64,000 nt of DNA. Origin: Telmatactis stephensoni. Taxonomy: Eukaryota > Cnidaria > Anthozoa > Actiniaria > Isophelliidae. The DNA is taken from the NCBI GenBank assembly GCA_029948255.1, contig JALIZF010001770.1:681330-745329 (forward strand), given 5' to 3'. The notes under the pieces were generated by a model. It was not told where the DNA came from and ran no database searches. It was given only the letters and a program-made list of their open reading frames with translations. Position numbers and translations under genes: made by a program. The number at the start of each line of letters is the position of its first letter. The stretch's first letter is position 1. Of this stretch, positions 23,395 through 35,590 are shown piece by piece.

Positions 23395-24354
23395 GGTATC
23401 AGGGTACCCCAAAGTTTCTCAAAAGGGTCGATTTTTACTTTTTTACATTTTCTGATAGAATACACAAGCTATGATTAAGTGAAAAAATTATTTCACTCGC
23501 GATTATCAATAGCGAGCTATAAACGAAAAACTTTTTTCCAGCTTAATCCCTGGCAATTATCTGTTGACATCACTTGTCAATTGACCTGTCATCAAGAGAG
23601 TTTGTCGGTGAAGAATATATTTTGTCTAAACTATCGAAACCTTTGTAAAAAGATTATTCAACAAGAGCCAAAGTTCAATGGGATCAAATTGCCTTGACAT
23701 CCCGCCATTTGTGTGGGAAACGCAACAAGATTTTGGTTGCCCTTTACTTCAGCTGTCATCGGGCAAGATTATTATGGGTTATAATCCCCTTGTATAAACA
23801 AACTTCTTTGCTCCAAAACACATTTTTGCGTTTTTCTCGGAAGTGAATTTACGTTCATTTAGCCGTGTATTTTGAGTTCCCGTCAAAGGGATTTTAATGG
23901 ATTCATCTGAAATTTGGCAGAGGTCGTCTTCGATAGTTGTTCTTTAAAAGCGATTTTTTTGCTCCATTCCAAAGTTATCGTCTGTTTTGAATCGGATACA
24001 GCTATTTTGGGGGTGTTGTAACTTTAGGAACGTATAACAGAACCACGGGGCAACTAATCAAAAATCTGAGACACACTTTTGACAAGTGATATCTCATGAT
24101 CTCAGAAAGATAGTAAACATTGTTTTCGGATCAATATTTATTGACCGGGAACTCCACGAAGACACCTCAGTGAAAACTTGAATAATTCGCTCTAACCTAA
24201 AAGGAAAAAAATTATTTTACGATAAAAATAATAGAAATAGTTTCTACATTTATTCAGCTTTCTAAAAATGTATACTTTAATGGGGTTTAGACTAAACGTT
24301 TTGGTGCAATATAGAATTGATTGCACACCCGGTCGCTAGGGGTACCCTGATACC
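23395..24354. mobile_element. 960-bp TTAA-type non-autonomous element
   Basis: Perfect 16-bp inverted ends GGTATCAGGGTACCCC are flanked by TTAA on both sides (23391-23394 and 24355-24358). The empty site is visible in the other TIR of the host element, where gcgTTAAagc is continuous near 19940. TTAA targets are used by piggyBac and Kolobok transposases. No transposase frame is inside, so it must be mobilised in trans. Confidence 0.9.
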
Positions 24355-24754
24355 TTAAAGCTAAACTCAATAATGCAAGAAGAGTCCAAACTTCTGAGTC
24401 AGTTCAAGAGGTACAATTTCAAACATCGTAATTATCTCAGAATCCTGTCCTACAATTTTTTTCCTACTGATCCACCAGCTAGATTAGGTTAGTGTTTCAT
24501 GATTCTGTGAATGTGGTTAAAATGTTAGCGCTCAATTTTGCGTAAATTACAATTTTATGAAAATAGTGGTGTGTAGTTTTTGCTATTTTGTGTCTCATTC
24601 GTGTATCATTTCCATATATTTTTAGTGTGTTTGTGATTCTCAATAAATGACGTACAATAAGCAAAATTTTTTATTGCAATTGAAGACGAAAGGAAGATTT
24701 TGGAAGCGTTTTATCGTAGTACCTCGATGCACTTGGAATTTCGATCAAGACACC

Positions 24755-25115
24755 TTGTTGATGTATTATGATGACGTCAATGTTGTCAATCCAACAAACA
24801 ACAGAGTCCATCAAATGGGATTCTTTTACTATCAATTGGCCAACCTACCACCTTAGTATTGCTCCAAGTCAAAGTCAATACAGCTCTTTGCAGTTTGCAA
24901 AAAATATATCAAGAAGTATGGTTTGATTGTCATACTTCAACTATTTATAGATGAGCTAAAGATTTTTGGAGATGAAGATGGATACCCTTTCAATATTGGA
25001 TCGGGAACCAACAACTTAAGGAGGCTGACCTGGGTTTTGAACAACCTCACCTCACCATCTTTGAATGGCCATAACTTCCGTTATAGACCTCTGTTTAGGT
25101 TGAATGTTTTGTGAA
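24755..25115 (+). pseudogene. Relic gene, piece 3
   Basis: It starts LLMYYDDVNVVNPT immediately after the Mutator-like element and continues GFFYYQLANLPP, then after a stop KSIQLFAVCKKY and FIDELKIFGDEDGYPF. This is the continuation of pieces 1 and 2. It contains a stop at 24854 and an indel near 24890, so it is dead. The family is known to me only as uncharacterised cnidarian proteins. Confidence 0.5.
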
Positions 25116-25868
25116 AGACTACCAAAAGATTGAATTGTGATAAAATGTGTTTGTGTTTTCATTGCTCGGCCACCATAAGCATTATGAAAAAAAGTCAAAT
25201 TTCCAAAATCTTTTTATTTTATCTCGTGCATACAGCCTAAAGCTACTTCCTGGCAAGTTTTTAGGCAAATCCCTTTATTTTATATTTATTGGCTTCACAA
25301 TTTTTTATACACGATGTCTTTGCAAAGGAATTACTTGAAAACTAGTTGATGAATTTTTTTTAAACTTCTTTGATACAATATTCAGTAGTCATTGTCAACT
25401 TTTCCCTGGATTTTGTATGAACTGAATACCTCTGAACTTGTAAAAGAATAGCGAATGAACAGGATATTTTTCCTATATGCAAATTTTGTATTGTTCAAGT
25501 TATGCATAATTAGTCTAGTTCTTCATGTCATGTGCTATGGTTCAATGCCTTTCGTCCTGGTAACAAAAGCTACAAGATCATGTGAATCACTTTACTAATG
25601 AGGAAATTAAAGAAAAACGAAGAAAATAAATAAAATTAAAGGATTAAAAAAAATAACGAAAGGAAAGGAAGGATAATGCATTTTCCTACATTTTGTCCAG
25701 TTCCTACCACAGGAAAATGTGTGTTTCCAATCATAGGAAATGAGCAAAAATATCTAGTGAGACCTGCAAGAAGTAAAAATGCTAAACATGTGTAATACTC
25801 TATTATAAATGGCACTAATTTGATGATGCTGGAAATGAAGAACAAACAGCAAACACAGTACATTTGGT

Positions 25869-26829
25869 TTTATATAATAGAATTTTACGAGCGCGCAATC
25901 TGATTGGTCAATTAGCCATACTTTATCAGAGTACAGATAATAGAAGTGATGTCACAAAATCAAAATCTTTTACTCACAATCTTTGTTGTGAGTCCTTCAA
26001 GCCTATTTCATTCGCAAAATAGGCAAAAATTTCTTCAGTAAACACAAGAAAATTTATTCCTTTATTGCATAATCCCTGGCGACCAAGTCCAAACAAGTGA
26101 AAATTCCCGCCATTTTCTGTTAGCGGACGCACGCGTTTGTACACCCGAATGGCGGGAAAAGGTAATGCGATGAAAGAAAAGCAAACCTCTTTGCTTTTAA
26201 GTTGATTTTTACGCAAATAACACGAAAAAAAAAGACAGCAAATGTAAATGACCTTCAGGTTGTGGGTTTCAAGGCAAAGCTGACTTCTTCTATAAACTGG
26301 AACCAAACTTTTGGAGCTGTAAAATAAAATTTGTGAGCTTTTTCGATCGAGTATTTTGGATGTTTATCGAGGAGCTACAGTCTTCACTCAACGTTGTTAA
26401 TGCAAGAATGTACTTAAATCTGAGTCTGAGACTCATTCAATGTTTCTACGATTTCTGAAAACAACAATTTGAAGTCAACATGCTTGTTGAAGACGACGAC
26501 AAGAAGTTTCTTTACTTATCAGAATTCATTTTTGTACCGATAAGTACACCTCGCCAACTTTCAAGATTCTGGATGTCAAACCTCAGTTTGGATCATGTCA
26601 GGCAAGATAGATTTTGGGGAAATCTAATCACCGGTTCAAAATAAATGAGGTAACTTAATGAATTACGTAGAATAAAACACTATAGAAAAAATATTTTTTG
26701 CATAATTTTGACGACATTATAGTATCCTGTGAAATTTTGTCGATTCAATGTCGAAAGACGCGCACTCTGTTTACCTAAATTTTTATTCTCAGTTTTGCTT
26801 TCTTTGCTCGTAAAATTCTATTATATAAA
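25869..26829. mobile_element. 961-bp non-autonomous DNA element
   Basis: Inverted ends TTTATATAATAGAATTTTAC followed by GAGC occur at 25869-25892 and 26806-26829. The interior has no convincing gene. The subterminal string gcgcgcaatctgattgg resembles one near 50555-50580, suggesting a related copy there. Confidence 0.7.
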
Positions 26830-26830
26830 G

Positions 26831-27010
26831 CAAATAGATCAGGTGTAGCTATGTTCTGTACTCTGATGAAACACTCCTGAAGCTGTAAAACACTCAAAAA
26901 GCTATAAAAATCACTCGCCTACGGCTCGTGCTTTCTATGACTTTTTTGTGTTTTACAGCTCCAGTCGTGTTCCATCAGAGTACAGAACATAGCTACGCCT
27001 GATCTATTTG
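26831..27010. mobile_element. Hairpin MITE, 180 bp
   Basis: Arms caaatagatcaggtgtagct and its inverse at 26991-27010 continue inward as an imperfect hairpin. The centre 'actcgcctacggctcgtgct' is shared with the MITE at 50694-50873. It abuts the preceding element with one base between. Confidence 0.75.
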
Positions 27011-27239
27011 TTAAGTATTCCATTCAAATTATTTTATTATATTTTATTTTATTATTTGTAATACACATATTTACTTGAGCACAAACACTAAAACCATTAA
27101 ACAACTTTGTGACTGAGAAGTAGCAAATAGTCACAAAATCCTGTTTTTCATCGGTTAAATTAGTGCCATTGACTATTAGATTTTGTTTCACCACTCTAAA
27201 TACTCTTACAAATGTCCTAATTTATTATGGGTGGTTAGA

Positions 27240-28760
27240 AGTTAGATAAGGCAGATATTACAATTAAAATGTCTGAGGCAATAGGACTAAGCACAACAGG
27301 AATTCTATGATCAAAGATGTGCCAATTTTTAAGTCTTTCCATAAGCCTTTCAACATGTATGCGCAAACTTGCAACTTATTATGTTCAGTCTCCGTCTTGG
27401 AAAATTGATGTGACCCTTTAAGGAATGCAGGAGTGACCAGGGAAGCCCCAACAGAAGCCAGCTCATCTTGGCAATTTAAGCCTTTATCGGCCATAACTTG
27501 GTCACCAGGTCTTTATTCAGAATTCCACTTTGATTGGTTATTTCTTTGTCAGAAATGCTACCAGGAAAGAACTCACTAACAAAGCACAATGCTCCACTTG
27601 GAGTAATAACTAACAGGGCCTTCACAGTGGTTTTAGACTTGTAGGATGAATAACAAGCTGACTGTGCATCCAGAGAGGAAGGCTTCTCTAATTCAATCTT
27701 AGTGCAATCAACAATCACAGTTAGTCTTGGGTAGAAATGTTTAAACAGCTGGCATATGTAAGCATATTTCCTTGTATGAAATAATTCTTATCAGGGGTCC
27801 AAACTCACAATGAAGAAATCGAATCCATGCTCTTGTTACTCTGGATACAGTCATTAAAGACACACTGAACCTATGAGCAAGGTCTCTTTCAAAAACGCCC
27901 AGATGTAGTCTCATCATTACAAGTGTATACTCTTCAAAAGTAGTAAGAACTCTTGGCCTGCCAATCTTTCTCTGTCCTTCCACGTCAACAGAAATCTTAT
28001 CAGTGTCATAGTTAATATTCTTTGCAGTGTCTTTCACAATGTAATTACAGAGGATGAAAGTATCAAAATCAGGGAATCCTGTGTAAATCACATATATCTT
28101 CATGACTGTCCTTGTACTTTTCTATGTGAAATCTTGGCTTGTTCAACTTACATTTAAGCTGTTCAACTTGTAACTTCAGATTTTCATTCTCTTTCTTGAT
28201 TACTATATTTTCCTTATTCAAGTTGAATAATTCAGTTTCTAAGTCCAATAATTGAGCTTGAAGTTTCTCTTCTGTGTCTCTTCTCCAATTCAATTCTTCT
28301 GATGTCAACTCAGTTTGTGAACTCTTCTCTTCCGGTTCATTAGGCAGTGAAGAATTTTCAGCTGGAGTTTGTTGGAAATCAGGGCTTTGTTTGGTAGCTC
28401 TTGGTTTCTTTTGAACTGGAATATTTTCTTTTTGTGGCGAATGCCTTTCAGAACTCTTCTTTGCGATGGCTCCTTAGTCCATGGGTAGATCGAAGGCAAG
28501 TGGTTTCGAGAAAGCTTTGTTTCTCCTTCAAAATGACTTGAACAAATTCGAGTCAATTGTGAATCAAGCTTTTAGGGTTTCATTCTTTAAAATTACTTTG
28601 TAGGTTTTCCTCAAGCCTTCATCCTTTGGATTACGGTAGAATTGGTCGGAAGAATTTCTAAAGCTGTACAACCGGAAACGCAACAATTAAAGTGATGTGG
28701 CATGACCATAATCCAATATGGCGTCTCTGTCCATCCAAACAATCCATAGATGCTTTGCGA
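27240..28760 (-). pseudogene. THAP / coiled-coil / HTH / DDE_4 transposase (ISL2EU/Harbinger-like), broken
   Basis: Reading the minus strand, a THAP domain comes first (CCVSGC, then PKDEGLRK, then RICSSHFE and LPSIYPW) with frame changes near 28600-28650. A leucine-rich coiled coil follows (28069-28308). Then a helix-turn-helix with GRPRVLTTFEEYTLVM and FSVSLMTVSRV (27741-28103), and a DDE_4-type core with VIVDCTKIELEKPS, PGSISDKEIT and MADKGL (27264-27718). This order is that of THAP-bearing ISL2EU/IS4EU transposases. Several frameshifts make this copy dead. Terminal repeats were not identified. Confidence 0.75.
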
Positions 28761-29398
28761 GGAAAACTTGAACCCATTCTCCCACTCATTTAGGTAAATG
28801 CAAATTGTTGTTGACTTATCTTGTGCTTCCTTGTTTAGTGAAAATATTATGTTGATATTCAGTAGTTCTTCAAGATGAGTGAATCTTGAATACTGAGTGG
28901 AGACTGGATTCCATTGAAACTTTTTTGTCTTTTTGTTTCTTTTTTCTGCATTTTTTCAACCTAAAAAATTTTTTTAGTGGTTGAATTTCCATAAATTACT
29001 CATGCCCAGGCCATAGTTCAAAAGTTTAAGTTGGCAGATTCAAAAAAGGTCTTTATTACTACTGTGGCTTGTTGAACTACAGGCAACCAGTGGACGCTTT
29101 GAGGAGCGTCTTGTGAAAAAGTTTATTAACAACAACAGGTCAATCACTCTTACTCTAGCGGCAGCTAATCTAAATGTCCTTTGAAGCTGATTTTGGGCTC
29201 CCTTTCACATGGGCACGAGTGAACGCACGAGTCCGTCAAGTTTAATTTTTCTTACAAACTTTGTGGCTGTCATCTTGGATTCACTTGGGTAGCACATGCT
29301 AGCGTTAACTTTTTACAACAAACAGTGAGAACCATATCTGCTATAAGAAAGTCAAATGTCTATTGTAACTTGTGAACAAAATATGGAGACTCAAGAAG

Positions 29399-29678
29399 CT
29401 AAACACCAATGTCAGGTCTGCTTTGAAAGCCTGATCCTGATGCTGTCGAAGTCGATGGTTTGAAGCCAAACAACTTTCTGTGTTCATCGAATGGTGTCAA
29501 CTTTTTACTAGTATTACTACTTGTAGCATTTGTCATAGGCACTTCAGACTTCGTTTCTTTTGGTATAGAGAACTCTTGTAGCACTTATGCAGCACTTCTG
29601 AGACTTTTTAGGCACTTTTTGATTGATTCAGTGATATTCTTTTTGACATTCTTCTCACCTTCATTTGCCATTTTGTGA
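29399..29678 (-). pseudogene. Unrecognised N-terminal protein fragment
   Basis: From an ATG at about 29672 the minus strand encodes a lysine-rich start (MANEGEKNVKKNITESIKK), one stop, then VLQEFSIPKE and LTPFDEHRKLFGF. I recall LTxFEEHxRLFGF at the start of some transposon-related cnidarian proteins but cannot name the family. It has one nonsense codon and no continuation. Confidence 0.35.
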
Positions 29679-29745
29679 GCACAATTGTGAGATGATCCCA
29701 TGATGCCTTTCAGGCCTTGCACTAGTACAGTTACGAAGAATCATG

Positions 29746-29880
29746 GCACCATCATAATACCCAAAAAAACGTCATAATGCCAAAACACCATCATAGTACA
29801 AAAACGCCATCATAATACTAAAATATCATCATAATACAAAAACTCCATCATAATATGAAAACACCATAATACCAAGTTTG
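29746..29880. repeat. Degenerate minisatellite, about 20-bp unit
   Basis: Six or seven imperfect copies of 'catcataatacaaaaac' with period near 20 bp. A further 'atcatcacatcataatacg' lies at 29931. No coding role is seen. Confidence 0.8.
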
Positions 29881-30114
29881 TCCATTCTTATTTGTGCATC
29901 AAACCTTCAAAACTTATTCAGAATGAAGAATCATCACATCATAATACGAAAACTTAATTTTGTCACCAATGACGCTCCATAATACAGAGGTTGCCTTGTA
30001 GCAACTATGTACCCATGGAGTGCCCATACAGCAAACGTGGGTCCCATAGGTGCAAGCTGGCAAAATTCTCGAGTTGAACTTCACCTAAATTTCATTTAGC
30101 CATATTTAAACTAA

Positions 30115-30720
30115 TCAGTGGTAATGAGGTTGGATGAGGTGCCTAGATGCTGCCATGAGGGATGCGCCGTTAAAAATGGCTATTCTCCAGTTTTGTGGGA
30201 AAATGCTAGACTGAAGAGAGATGTTCATTAATTTAACAATTGAGGTAATGATAATAGGTGCAGCAATCTTTAACATCCTAGCTCTGATTTTATCAATTCG
30301 CATTGCTTTATTAGGACTCAAGAGTCGCAAACTATCAGAGATGAGTTCTTTAGTAACATTTGGAATTGAGTATTTCTCATCTGGATCTTTCACGGAGAGC
30401 GCAAAGGTTTGAAGCCTTGAGATGTCAAAGGATACTTGTGTCAACCAAGAATGCAAGCAATCAGCCACAGTAACAAAGTGGTTGTTATATTTCTGAGCAG
30501 AAATTGCAGACTCAGATTCAACTGGTGCCTTGATTTTGGAATGTTCTTTCCCCCAGGATCAGTTAAGGACTTAATGGTCTTCCAGATGGATTTTGGATTG
30601 CCCCTTTGGAAAATGAGCGGCTTTGTTACGTGCTGATCTGTACTTCCAGTTGGTGTCACTTCTTGTGAGCTAGCTTAGCCACTTTTAGTAAATTGGTGTA
30701 ATTATAATTTTTTTAAGTTG
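30115..30720 (-). pseudogene. LINE ORF2 internal fragment
   Basis: Two overlapping frames encode the stretch between endonuclease and reverse transcriptase of a CR1/Jockey-type LINE: NPKSIWKTIKSLTDPGGK, then a frame change, then LRLLSPNKAMRIDKI and FPQNWRIAIF. These correspond to the segment just before the RT palm. It lacks both ends. Confidence 0.75.
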
Positions 30721-32270
30721 GCTTGTACTTGATACAGGACACACATAGTGCGTTCACTCGTGCCCAAGTGGAAATCAGTCTGGCATGAGAATGAGCTAGG
30801 CAGAAGGACATCGGTCATACCTGCCTAATTATAGAAATTTAGTTTGGTTCCGTGACGTCATTTCTCCTACTTTTTACATCAGTCAACTCTCATCTTATGG
30901 ACACTCCAGTATAACAGATACTGACAGAAAGAAGCTAAATACCGCCATAGAAATATACGTGCGAGAGTGCATTGGAAAATATGTGGAGAAATAAATATGT
31001 TTTAAGCTATGTGAAAGTGGTTCAGAGTAATTCTACGAGTCTGTTCATAGTAGGCAAATGAGTAGTTATGTCTCAACACTTTTTTCAACTCGATCGAGCA
31101 TGATAGCAAATGTCACACTGCATGAAAAATTTGATTTGCCATACAGTAAAGGTGAAGCAAATTTGTAGTAAATACCACAGTTAACCCAAATTTGCTAAAC
31201 TTTGCTCCTGGTCAAATATGTGACTTGCATTTTGTTTTGCTTATGAAGCAAAGCTGGTAAATGACGTCCTTGCTTTGGCTTTGCCACATGCATGAAAGGT
31301 ACCACGATGGTCAAAAAGCTTTGATTTTCTCCCACTTGGTTCACAAGTTTTTTGTAGAACTGTCTGATTGTAACAGAACTTGTCATCAAGGTAGTTTGAG
31401 TAAATCCACATTTAACAAACTTGTTGGCTCATTTGTGGCTGTCTTGGTGACGTCATAAATGACATACAAATTTGGTGCCAAAATTAAGAATTTGAAATTG
31501 ATTTTACTAATTATCCAAAATTGTTCTTTGGTCAAAATAATGCATTCCAGTGAAAACCCCATGTAAATCCAGTAAATGGTTCAAAAGTTATGATTGATTA
31601 AAGGAATTTGAATTTCCCGCCAAAATTTAGGGTATTTCTAACTCTAACATATGATGTAATATGTATAAGGAAATGACGTATTACTCGTGACACCAAAGTT
31701 CCCAAGTCAAAAAAACTACAAATTTGTTTTAATGCATTATTCACTTTGTTTCAATCTGACTCTGACTCTGACTCTGACTTTGAATCTGATTATATTGTTA
31801 GACTTAGAGTATCAAATGTAAAGCAAAGCTATGAAATTGCTCATTTAAAACTGATTATGAAATGCATGTAAACCCATATTTTTACTCCCCTTAGTTTCCA
31901 ATTCTAAAAAAAATAGAATCATCCCAATATACTAGACATTCAATTGTTTATTGTGGATAATTCCACGGTAATGGTCTAAAAATACAACATATTAACTGAG
32001 AGCATTAGAATTTTAAAAGGTTTGGAACTGAGAGCATGTTTATTGATAATTCAACAATAACGCAGATCTAAAAATACTAAATGAGATATTTACAAATATT
32101 GATGGGAGTATATCTAGATAAACGTTACAGAAGTTGGATATAATAAAGAGATATTACAATGTAATTGAGCATGTATCACTCGCTAGTTATATCATATGAG
32201 ATTTCATTGCAAATTTGGGTGTATCTATTGGAGGCAATGTTTTGGATCATTGCTAGACTTTTGGGGATTT
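30720..32270. other. No gene recognised
   Basis: I see no supported coding sequence. A short 'ctgact' microsatellite lies at 31757-31790. A region near 31160-31500 has repeated 'aaatttg' words, perhaps an old repeat. Confidence 0.5.
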
Positions 32271-32274
32271 TCCT

Positions 32275-32545
32275 TCATATAGCTTGCTTATCTAAGGCTT
32301 TCATCAATTTTGATGCCTCATCACTTTTCCAAGTGAGAGGTCTGAGTAAAAAGAATTTTTGTCTTGTTGTTAGTTCATCTTCTTGTTCAGAATCAGACTC
32401 TGATGTGTTTTCATCATCCTCTGATGCCGAGTCTCCAGATGACATGTACTTGGAAGTCATAATGCTGACATATTTCTTTTTGTCTTTGTCAGAAATAGAC
32501 ATTGATTGGTGCAGGGCTCTGGCGGGTCGCTTTTTTCTGATAACA
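32275..32545 (-). pseudogene. Acidic protein fragment, probably transposon-derived
   Basis: The frame has a basic start (KKRPARALHQS), KKKYVSIMTSKYMSSGD, a run of serine, aspartate and glutamate, and then PLTWKSDEASKLMKALD. I recall PLxWRSxExxxLMxxLDxK in uncharacterised mobile-element proteins. There is no further domain and the frame stops at 32275. Confidence 0.3.
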
Positions 32546-32904
32546 ATAACAAAAAAGAATTAATAACTGAAACGATTACAAATGGAGCACTATAGCATTC
32601 ACAGTTATTTTTGCCTTTCCTAGCTTTTATTGGATTAATGTTTTGCGGCTTTGCTTTCAGTTTATCGGAAATCAGTGGAACAAATCGTCCAATTCAAGTC
32701 GTTTTAATACAAACATAATTTCACACTGTGTTTACTGGCCATTTGTAAGATTACAGTTTTGTGACTGTTTTTTCTCACCGTACCTTGCAGTAGTGACCGT
32801 CATTGCCGTAACTTCAGTGCGAACTACTCGCAAGGTGGCAAAACGTCAGGTGACATACAAACACTTTTATTTACATATTGGTTGGTTTATTTACATGGTG
32901 GTTG

Positions 32905-33250
32905 TTACTGATTGTTGCTTGCTTCCTCCAGCATGCAAAGTTTCTGAATGAGTCTCACATAACTCTGTGTCTTGACTTCAACCGTCCTTACTAATGCATC
33001 TCTATCTGGCATGGTCTTGACAATACGACCCAATGGCCAGTTACTCCTAGGTAGTCTCTCATCGACCAAAAGGACAAGATCCTCTACTTCTGCATTACAC
33101 CATGGTCGGATATATTCTTTCAGCCAACATGACCAAAAGAGAAGATCTGAGGCTGTCTCCATCTCTTTCGACTGTAGATGTCTTCCTTTACAAATAGACC
33201 TGGTGGTAAGGTTTGGCCAGGTCTTTGTAGCAGCAGATGGTTAGGAGTTC
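32905..33250 (-). pseudogene. BEL/Pao Pol C-terminal fragment
   Basis: This matches the segment after integrase in BEL/Pao polyproteins: [14 protein letters not shown] in one frame, then after a one-base shift [29 protein letters not shown] and ALVRTVEVKT. The LPRxxWPLGR signature is characteristic. Only about 110 codons remain, with no LTR seen beside it. Confidence 0.8.
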
Positions 33251-33329
33251 ATGGTTCACAGTCCTTAGGGTGATCAGATGCTGCACATATGGCACATATG
33301 GCACTGTGTATCGTATAATTAATAAATTT

Positions 33330-33570
33330 TCACTTCACCACTATGAGCAATACATTCTGATGGAAGAAATCCTGAAGAATCCATCTTTAACTCTGAACGA
33401 GCTATGTTTTGAGGTCCAAAGAAGTACTGGTAGCGATTATCATTGCTCAACTATTTTTCGAAACCTCAAAAGATTTGGTTTATCAACGAAAGTGGTAAGA
33501 GCTCTAGTATTGCATTGGAGTCGTGCGGATATACCTAGGATTTCAGTAGTAGCCACCATTTGGTCTTGAT
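33330..33570 (+). pseudogene. IS630/Tc1-like transposase N-terminal HTH fragment
   Basis: The frame encodes MEEILKNPSLTLNELCFEV, then STGSDYHCSTIFRNLKRFG, the helix-turn-helix layout of IS630/Tc1 transposases. It breaks after LSTKVV. The C-terminal piece at 35330 is in the same orientation and might once have belonged to the same copy. Confidence 0.6.
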
Positions 33571-34960
33571 GGCTTACGTTGCCTATGCACATTCCATGGT
33601 AGTGTGAATTCTGATACATTTTTGTATCTACTGCAGAATGCAGTAGGTACTATGTCATCGTGTTGAAAATGGATATACTTCATGCTTCACTCCAATTATG
33701 AGTTCATGGTATATATTGGTATTCACCAGAACATGCATGAGTTCTGACACGAAGTTCTGTGCTCGTCAACAATAGAAATGTGTTAACAATAGAAAAGTCG
33801 GAATATTTTCGGAAAATACGCGGGAACAAACAAGTAAAGACGAAATGACGTACGAATCGACCGAATGTCTTTCGGAAACATTCAGGAAAAACTGACAAGC
33901 ACAAAGTGTGCACAAAGTTCCATGTGACTGACGACTGTTGGCAAGTTTGACAGGAATTCAAGTCAAAAATCTTGGTAAGTGATGTTTTTAACAATGACAG
34001 TTTTTATGCCAATTGATAAGGCTCAGCTGTAATAGAATGTGTCAGGTTTATTCTTATGGATAATTTTTGAATCATTATTTAATTTTTGAGGCCGTTTTTG
34101 AGTGTAAATATTGAAGTGTTCGTCTTGATCTCGTTTGAGCCTTTGGCAATTGTTCTATCGGATATCCTTTAGCAACAGTAAACAAGTTAACAACGATTGC
34201 TGATGTAAATTATCAAATGACTCACTTGATTATACAATATTTCATATCCTATTAAGGAAATGTAATGGCCTTAGTATGTACAGAGAGCTCAAACGTGGAC
34301 CCCGATTGCAAGGCCAAAAAAACACTAGCAATTCCTTATATAAAACTTATGACACCGTCTATGAAAGCTGTCTCTATTGATGTACGTAAAAACATATAAA
34401 ATATCATTTACCAAGTTTTTCCGAACGTTTCAAAAAGACATTCGAGGTAATAACAAACTGCCCTGTCCAACTCCATAAAATTCTTTATTGCTATTCGTGT
34501 TTTTCTTTCCAATCAGCATTTCACATTGTCAAAAATATTTCTATAACACTTCTGCAGTAGATACATGCACCTTTCAGGTGCCTTTTATTACTGTTTTTAG
34601 AGCGCCAACTGTTGCCTATTCTTCGACCTTATAATGGTGTCAACAGAAATTCTGTTCTCATCATGGGTAAGAAAACTTTTCTTAACTTCAGAAACCTGTT
34701 ATTAGCTTTCAAACAGTATGCAGTTTGTGGTCGCAGGCTACTCTGTATTATAAAATCAAGTATTTGATTTTTTCACATTGCTGCCAAAACAGGATCTTTA
34801 TCAAAACAAGCTTCTTCATCTAGGTCGATTTCAGTTATATGGTTCAGTGCTTACAATCAACCCAATAATTCACACACTTTGTTTAATTATATTATATTTT
34901 ATATATACATCGTCAAAAAAATAATATTGATATGCTGTGAGACACCACCGTGACATCATG
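33570..34960. other. No gene recognised
   Basis: I see no supported gene or clear repeat pair here. Confidence 0.5.
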
Positions 34961-34964
34961 GTTG

Positions 34965-35325
34965 AAATTTTAATCCAATAAAAATAGAAATATAGTATTT
35001 GAAAAGAGCACCCAAAGTTAGCAGAAATTGATATTTTTGAAGTAGTTTTGAAGAATAGCTCTACAGTTATTTGGCCAAAGTGGCATGGTGCATTTTTCTA
35101 TAGAACCATGCGATGTAACACAAGCTGTTGCCAATCACTGAATAATATAAAACAATTAAACAAACAAACAAATTTCAAGCAAACTTTGGTAGCTCATAAC
35201 TTTGGCAGAATTCAACGAAACGTTTTCAAATTTTGAATGTTACTAATTTCAAATACAGATTTTTGTTGGATGAAAACATAAAATGTCATGCAAGATTTGC
35301 AACATCCCCATTCTGCTTATTTTTC
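34965..35325. repeat. Relic related to element A terminal repeat with foldback
   Basis: The left part (ttttaatccaataaaaat, then tatttgaaaagagcaccc) resembles 12735-12790. The right part (ttttgttggatg, aaaatgtcatgcaaga, ccccattctg) resembles 19473-19530. It is a diverged copy of an element A TIR carrying the same kind of foldback insert. Confidence 0.6.
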
Positions 35326-35329
35326 CCTA

Positions 35330-35590
35330 GATAAGGCCGCCATCCATCACGCAAATACAAAGTCCTCAATCAAACTGGTGCTAGAGTAATATTCCTGCCT
35401 CCCTACAACCCTGATTTGAACCCAATTGAAGAGGCTTTCAGTAAAGTTAAGGGATGGATTAGGAGTAATGGTGATGTATGGCCGCAGCTAACCACCACGA
35501 CAAAATCTGTACACTCTATGAAGCATTTTTTTCAGTTGACATCTGATGTCTGCTTTGGCTATTTTGAACAGCGTGAAAAACAGGAACCAT
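35330..35590 (+). pseudogene. IS630/Tc1-like transposase C-terminal fragment
   Basis: It encodes AAIHHANT, then in a shifted frame RVIFLPPYNPDLNPIEEAF and SKVKGWIRSN. The PPYxPDLNPIE block contains the last catalytic acid of the IS630/Tc1 DDE domain. It has one frameshift and no N-terminal part here. Confidence 0.8.

Larger units (their letters stand above)
19607..24754. mobile_element. Mutator-like DNA element, 5.1 kb
   Basis: Long inverted repeats of about 400 bp begin GGTGTCTYGATCGAAATTCC at 19607 and at 24754 inverted. The left repeat spans 19607 to about 20003. The right spans about 23327-24754 once the 960-bp insertion at 23395-24354 is removed. A Mutator-like transposase/exonuclease pseudogene lies between on the plus strand. 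Long TIRs are usual for Mutator-like elements. No clear 8-10 bp target duplication was seen at the chosen borders, so they may be a few bases off. Confidence 0.8.
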
